Below, piece by piece: positions 4,922 through 7,285 of a stretch of 7,285 bases of DNA; positions within the stretch are counted from its first letter, which is position 1; the number at the start of each line of letters is the position of its first letter. The notes beneath the pieces are model-generated. The model worked only from the letters and a program-made list of their open reading frames with translations. It had not been told where the DNA came from and did no database searches. Source of the stretch: Clostridia bacterium (GTDB lineage: Bacteria; Bacillota; Clostridia; Christensenellales; Borkfalkiaceae); the NCBI GenBank assembly GCA_017620875.1, contig JAGAUH010000021.1, positions 1-7,285 of the forward strand, given 5' to 3'. A program made the position numbers and the translations under genes.

Positions 4922-7285
4922 ATGGACATTAAAGAACAAATTGCAGATATTAAAAAAGTAGAGTTTAAATGGAACGTTGCCGAAGTAGAAGCAAAGTGGC
5001 AAAAAATTTGGGAAGAAAAGCAAGCGTTTAAGGCAGACGAAAAATCTGACAAGCCTAAATTTTATTTACTTTCAGAGTTTTTTGGGCCTAGCGGTAAAGG
5101 TATCCACTTAGGACACGTAAAATGTTTTACCCCAACCGAAATCGTTGCTAGATATATGAGATTTAAGGGTTATAACGTACTTTATCCCGTTGGTTGGGAT
5201 GCTTTTGGTCTTCCTACCGAAAACTACGCTATAAAAATGAACTTGCCACCCGAAAAAGTAACGGCAGATAACGTTGCAATATTTACTAACCAACTTAAGA
5301 AAATGGGATTTTCTTTCGATTGGAGTAGAGAGTTTGCCACTACCGACGCCGACTATTTTAAATGGACTCAATGGATATTTTTACAACTATTTAAAAACGG
5401 CATGGCATACAAAAACAAAGGCGAAGTAAACTTTTGCCCAACTTGTAAAACCGTACTCTCTAACGAAGATAGTCAAGGTGGCGTTTGCGACCGTTGTCAT
5501 AACCCCGTAGTTAAAGAAGAAAGAAACGTTTGGTATTTAAGGATGAAAGACTATTCCGAAAAAATGCTAGACGCTATAGAAGAAATCAACATGAAGCCTA
5601 ACCTAAAAGAGTCTCAACGCAATTGGATAGGCAAATCCGTTGGTGCAGAAGTTAATTTTAAGGTAGACGGCAGTAACGATACTTTAACTGTATTTACCAC
5701 TAGACCTGATACTTTATTCGGCGTAACGTTTATGGTTATTTCGCCAGAGCATACTTTGGTAGATAACAATAAAGATAAAATTGCAAACTTTGACGAAATT
5801 ATAGAATATAGAAAACAAGCAAAACAAAAATCTGAAATAGAGCGTACCGCAAATAAAGAAAAAACAGGTGTTAAAATAGACGGACTTATGGCAATAAACC
5901 CTGTAAATGGTAAAAAGATACCAATTTTCGTTGCGGATTACGTTTTAGTTTCTTACGGCACGGGAGCTATTATGGCAGTTCCTGCTCACGACGAAAGAGA
6001 CTATGCTTTTGCTAAAAAATTTGGTATAGATATTATCGAAGTTATCGGTGGCGGAGATATTAGTAAAGAAGCGTTCGTAGGTAACGGAAAACTAGTTAAT
6101 AGCGATTTCTTAAACGGATTAGACGTGCCTAGCGCTAAACAAAAAATTACCGAGTATTTAGTGGAAAAAGGCATTGGCGAAAAGAAAATAAATTACAAAA
6201 TGCAAGACTGGCCGTTTAACAGACAAAGATATTGGGGAGAACCTTTCCCTATCGTTATTTGTCCAGACTGCGGTTACGTTGCCGTACCGGAAGAAGAATT
6301 ACCTTTAAGACTACCTAAAACCAACGACTTTACCCCTGACGAAAAGGGTAACGGACCACTTTCTAAAATAGACGAGTGGGTAAATTGCAAGTGTCCAAAA
6401 TGCGGAAAACCTGCTAAAAGAGAAACCGATACAATGCCTAACTGGGCAGGTTCTAGTTGGTATTGGTTACGTTTTATGGACGCTCATAATAACGATGCTT
6501 TTGCTAGCAAAGAAAACTTAAATTATTGGGGAGAAGTAGACCTTTATACGGGCGGAGTAGAACACGTTACTAGACATATGCTATACGCTAGTTTCTGGCA
6601 TAACTTCTTGTACGATATTGGTGCAGTTCCTAACAAGTTGCCGTTTAAAAGAAGAATGTGTAACGGACTTATCCTAGACGAAAAGGGTAGAAAAATGGGT
6701 AAGAGTTCCGGTAACGCGGTAGATCCTATTTTAGTTATTAACGAATACGGTGCAGATGCGTTTAGGTTACACGTTATGTTTATCGGCGAGTACGAACAAA
6801 ATACCATTTGGACTTTTAGCGGTATAAACGGTAGCGTAAGTTTCTTAAATAAAGTTTGGGATTTGCAAAAAATCGTAAAAGGCGAAGATGAGAGTAAAGA
6901 ACACCAAAAAGCCCTTCATAAGTTGATTAAAAAGGTTTCAGAAGGTATTTATAATCCTAATGCAACCACTTACGAAGACACTAACGACTTTAGGTTTAAC
7001 ACGCTTATTTCGGCTATGATGGAATTTACTAACGCTTGTAAAGACGACGGATTTATCACCAAGGCAGAGTATAAAGCGTTACTAATTATGCTAAATCCAT
7101 TTGCACCACACGTTACTAGCGAAATTTACGAAAGAGTATTTGGCGGAGATATTTTAAACGAAACTTTCCCTATCCACGACGAAAGTAAAACTAAAGATAC
7201 CGAAATTAAGTTGCCTGTTCAACTTTGCGGTAAAATGAAAGGTATTATCGTGGTAGACGTAAATCTTGCAAAGGAAGAAATAGAA
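4922..7285 (+). CDS. leuS: Leucyl-tRNA synthetase, 3' end cut off by the window edge
   Basis: Charges tRNA-Leu with leucine in the cytoplasm and edits mischarged products. The frame is open for 788 codons from the ATG (AAAGGA seven bases upstream) to the window edge. Usual clostridial length is slightly over 800, so only the last few tens of codons are missing. Domains in order: class I catalytic start with HLGH (62-65) and GWDAFGLPTENYAIK; a first Zn knuckle Cys172/175/189/192; the CP1 editing domain with TTRPDT (259-264) and AVPAHDERD (Asp357, Asp360), apparently editing-competent; a second Cys4 set Cys447/450/491/494; RETDTMPNWAGSSWYWLR; the KMSKS loop as KMGKS (591-595); and an anticodon-binding domain with LIMLNPFAPHVTSEIYE. 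Two signatures are unusual: FFGPSG (53-58) where FPYPSG is usual, and Gly593 in KMSKS. Sequence style matches clostridial LeuS. No promoter is evident in the 55-base gap, so co-transcription with the degV-family gene is likely. Confidence 0.97.
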   Translation, partial: MDIKEQIADIKKVEFKWNVAEVEAKWQKIWEEKQAFKADEKSDKPKFYLLSEFFGPSGKGIHLGHVKCFTPTEIVARYMRFKGYNVLYPVGWDAFGLPTENYAIKMNLPPEKVTADNVAIFTNQLKKMGFSFDWSREFATTDADYFKWTQWIFLQLFKNGMAYKNKGEVNFCPTCKTVLSNEDSQGGVCDRCHNPVVKEERNVWYLRMKDYSEKMLDAIEEINMKPNLKESQRNWIGKSVGAEVNFKVDGSNDTLTVFTTRPDTLFGVTFMVISPEHTLVDNNKDKIANFDEIIEYRKQAKQKSEIERTANKEKTGVKIDGLMAINPVNGKKIPIFVADYVLVSYGTGAIMAVPAHDERDYAFAKKFGIDIIEVIGGGDISKEAFVGNGKLVNSDFLNGLDVPSAKQKITEYLVEKGIGEKKINYKMQDWPFNRQRYWGEPFPIVICPDCGYVAVPEEELPLRLPKTNDFTPDEKGNGPLSKIDEWVNCKCPKCGKPAKRETDTMPNWAGSSWYWLRFMDAHNNDAFASKENLNYWGEVDLYTGGVEHVTRHMLYASFWHNFLYDIGAVPNKLPFKRRMCNGLILDEKGRKMGKSSGNAVDPILVINEYGADAFRLHVMFIGEYEQNTIWTFSGINGSVSFLNKVWDLQKIVKGEDESKEHQKALHKLIKKVSEGIYNPNATTYEDTNDFRFNTLISAMMEFTNACKDDGFITKAEYKALLIMLNPFAPHVTSEIYERVFGGDILNETFPIHDESKTKDTEIKLPVQLCGKMKGIIVVDVNLAKEEIE

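Noticed and set aside
5108..5371. Minus-strand open frame inside leuS
   Set aside because: It lies wholly within strongly conserved leuS coding sequence and its translation resembles no known family; it is a shadow frame.
1..7285. Defence island, prophage, transposon or CRISPR content
   Set aside because: All supported genes are metabolic, regulatory or translational; no long repeats, terminal inverted repeats, integrases, nucleases or toxin-antitoxin pairs were seen.

Overview
The window reads as a piece of ordinary chromosome from a low-GC, AT-rich bacterium, most likely an anaerobic member of the Clostridia (Bacillota). This is inferred from the AT-rich composition, the A/T-ending codons, strong AGGAG-type ribosome-binding sites, a leucyl-tRNA synthetase that resembles the clostridial type, a DegV-family protein and an oxygen-sensitive radical-SAM activase. 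TGA is used as a stop and all tryptophans are TGG, so the standard bacterial code applies and a Mycoplasma-type code does not. No tRNA, rRNA, CRISPR array, transposase or phage gene was seen.

Layout. Positions 1-981 (+) hold the 3' part of a type I glycerate kinase gene whose start lies left of the window. It converges on 1132-1905 (-), a compact alkaline-phosphatase-fold phosphodiesterase/phosphatase without a signal peptide. The two share a bidirectional hairpin terminator at 1046-1072. Positions 2831-3811 (-) encode a WYL-domain transcription regulator, joined by an ATGA overlap to a radical-SAM activase of the NrdG type (2148-2834, -). This two-gene operon ends at a clear hairpin terminator (2093-2119). 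Positions 3812-3972 form a divergent control region with two near-consensus extended -10 promoters, one for each direction. To the right are a DegV-family fatty-acid-binding protein (3973-4866, +) and, after a 55-base gap with no convincing terminator, leuS (4922 to the window edge, +), which lacks only its last few tens of codons.

How the genes fit together. These are mainly housekeeping functions: entry of glycerate into glycolysis, charging of tRNA-Leu, and lipid handling by DegV. The regulator-activase pair is the part most likely to form a dedicated circuit: a ligand-sensing WYL regulator is translationally coupled to a glycyl-radical activase, and no nrdD or other glycyl-radical enzyme is visible here. 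No clearly new multi-gene system is evident. The points most worth a second look are unusual residues in the LeuS signature motifs (FFGPSG and KMGKS), the matched -10 sequences of the divergent promoters, and the short leuS leader, which leaves no room for a T-box.
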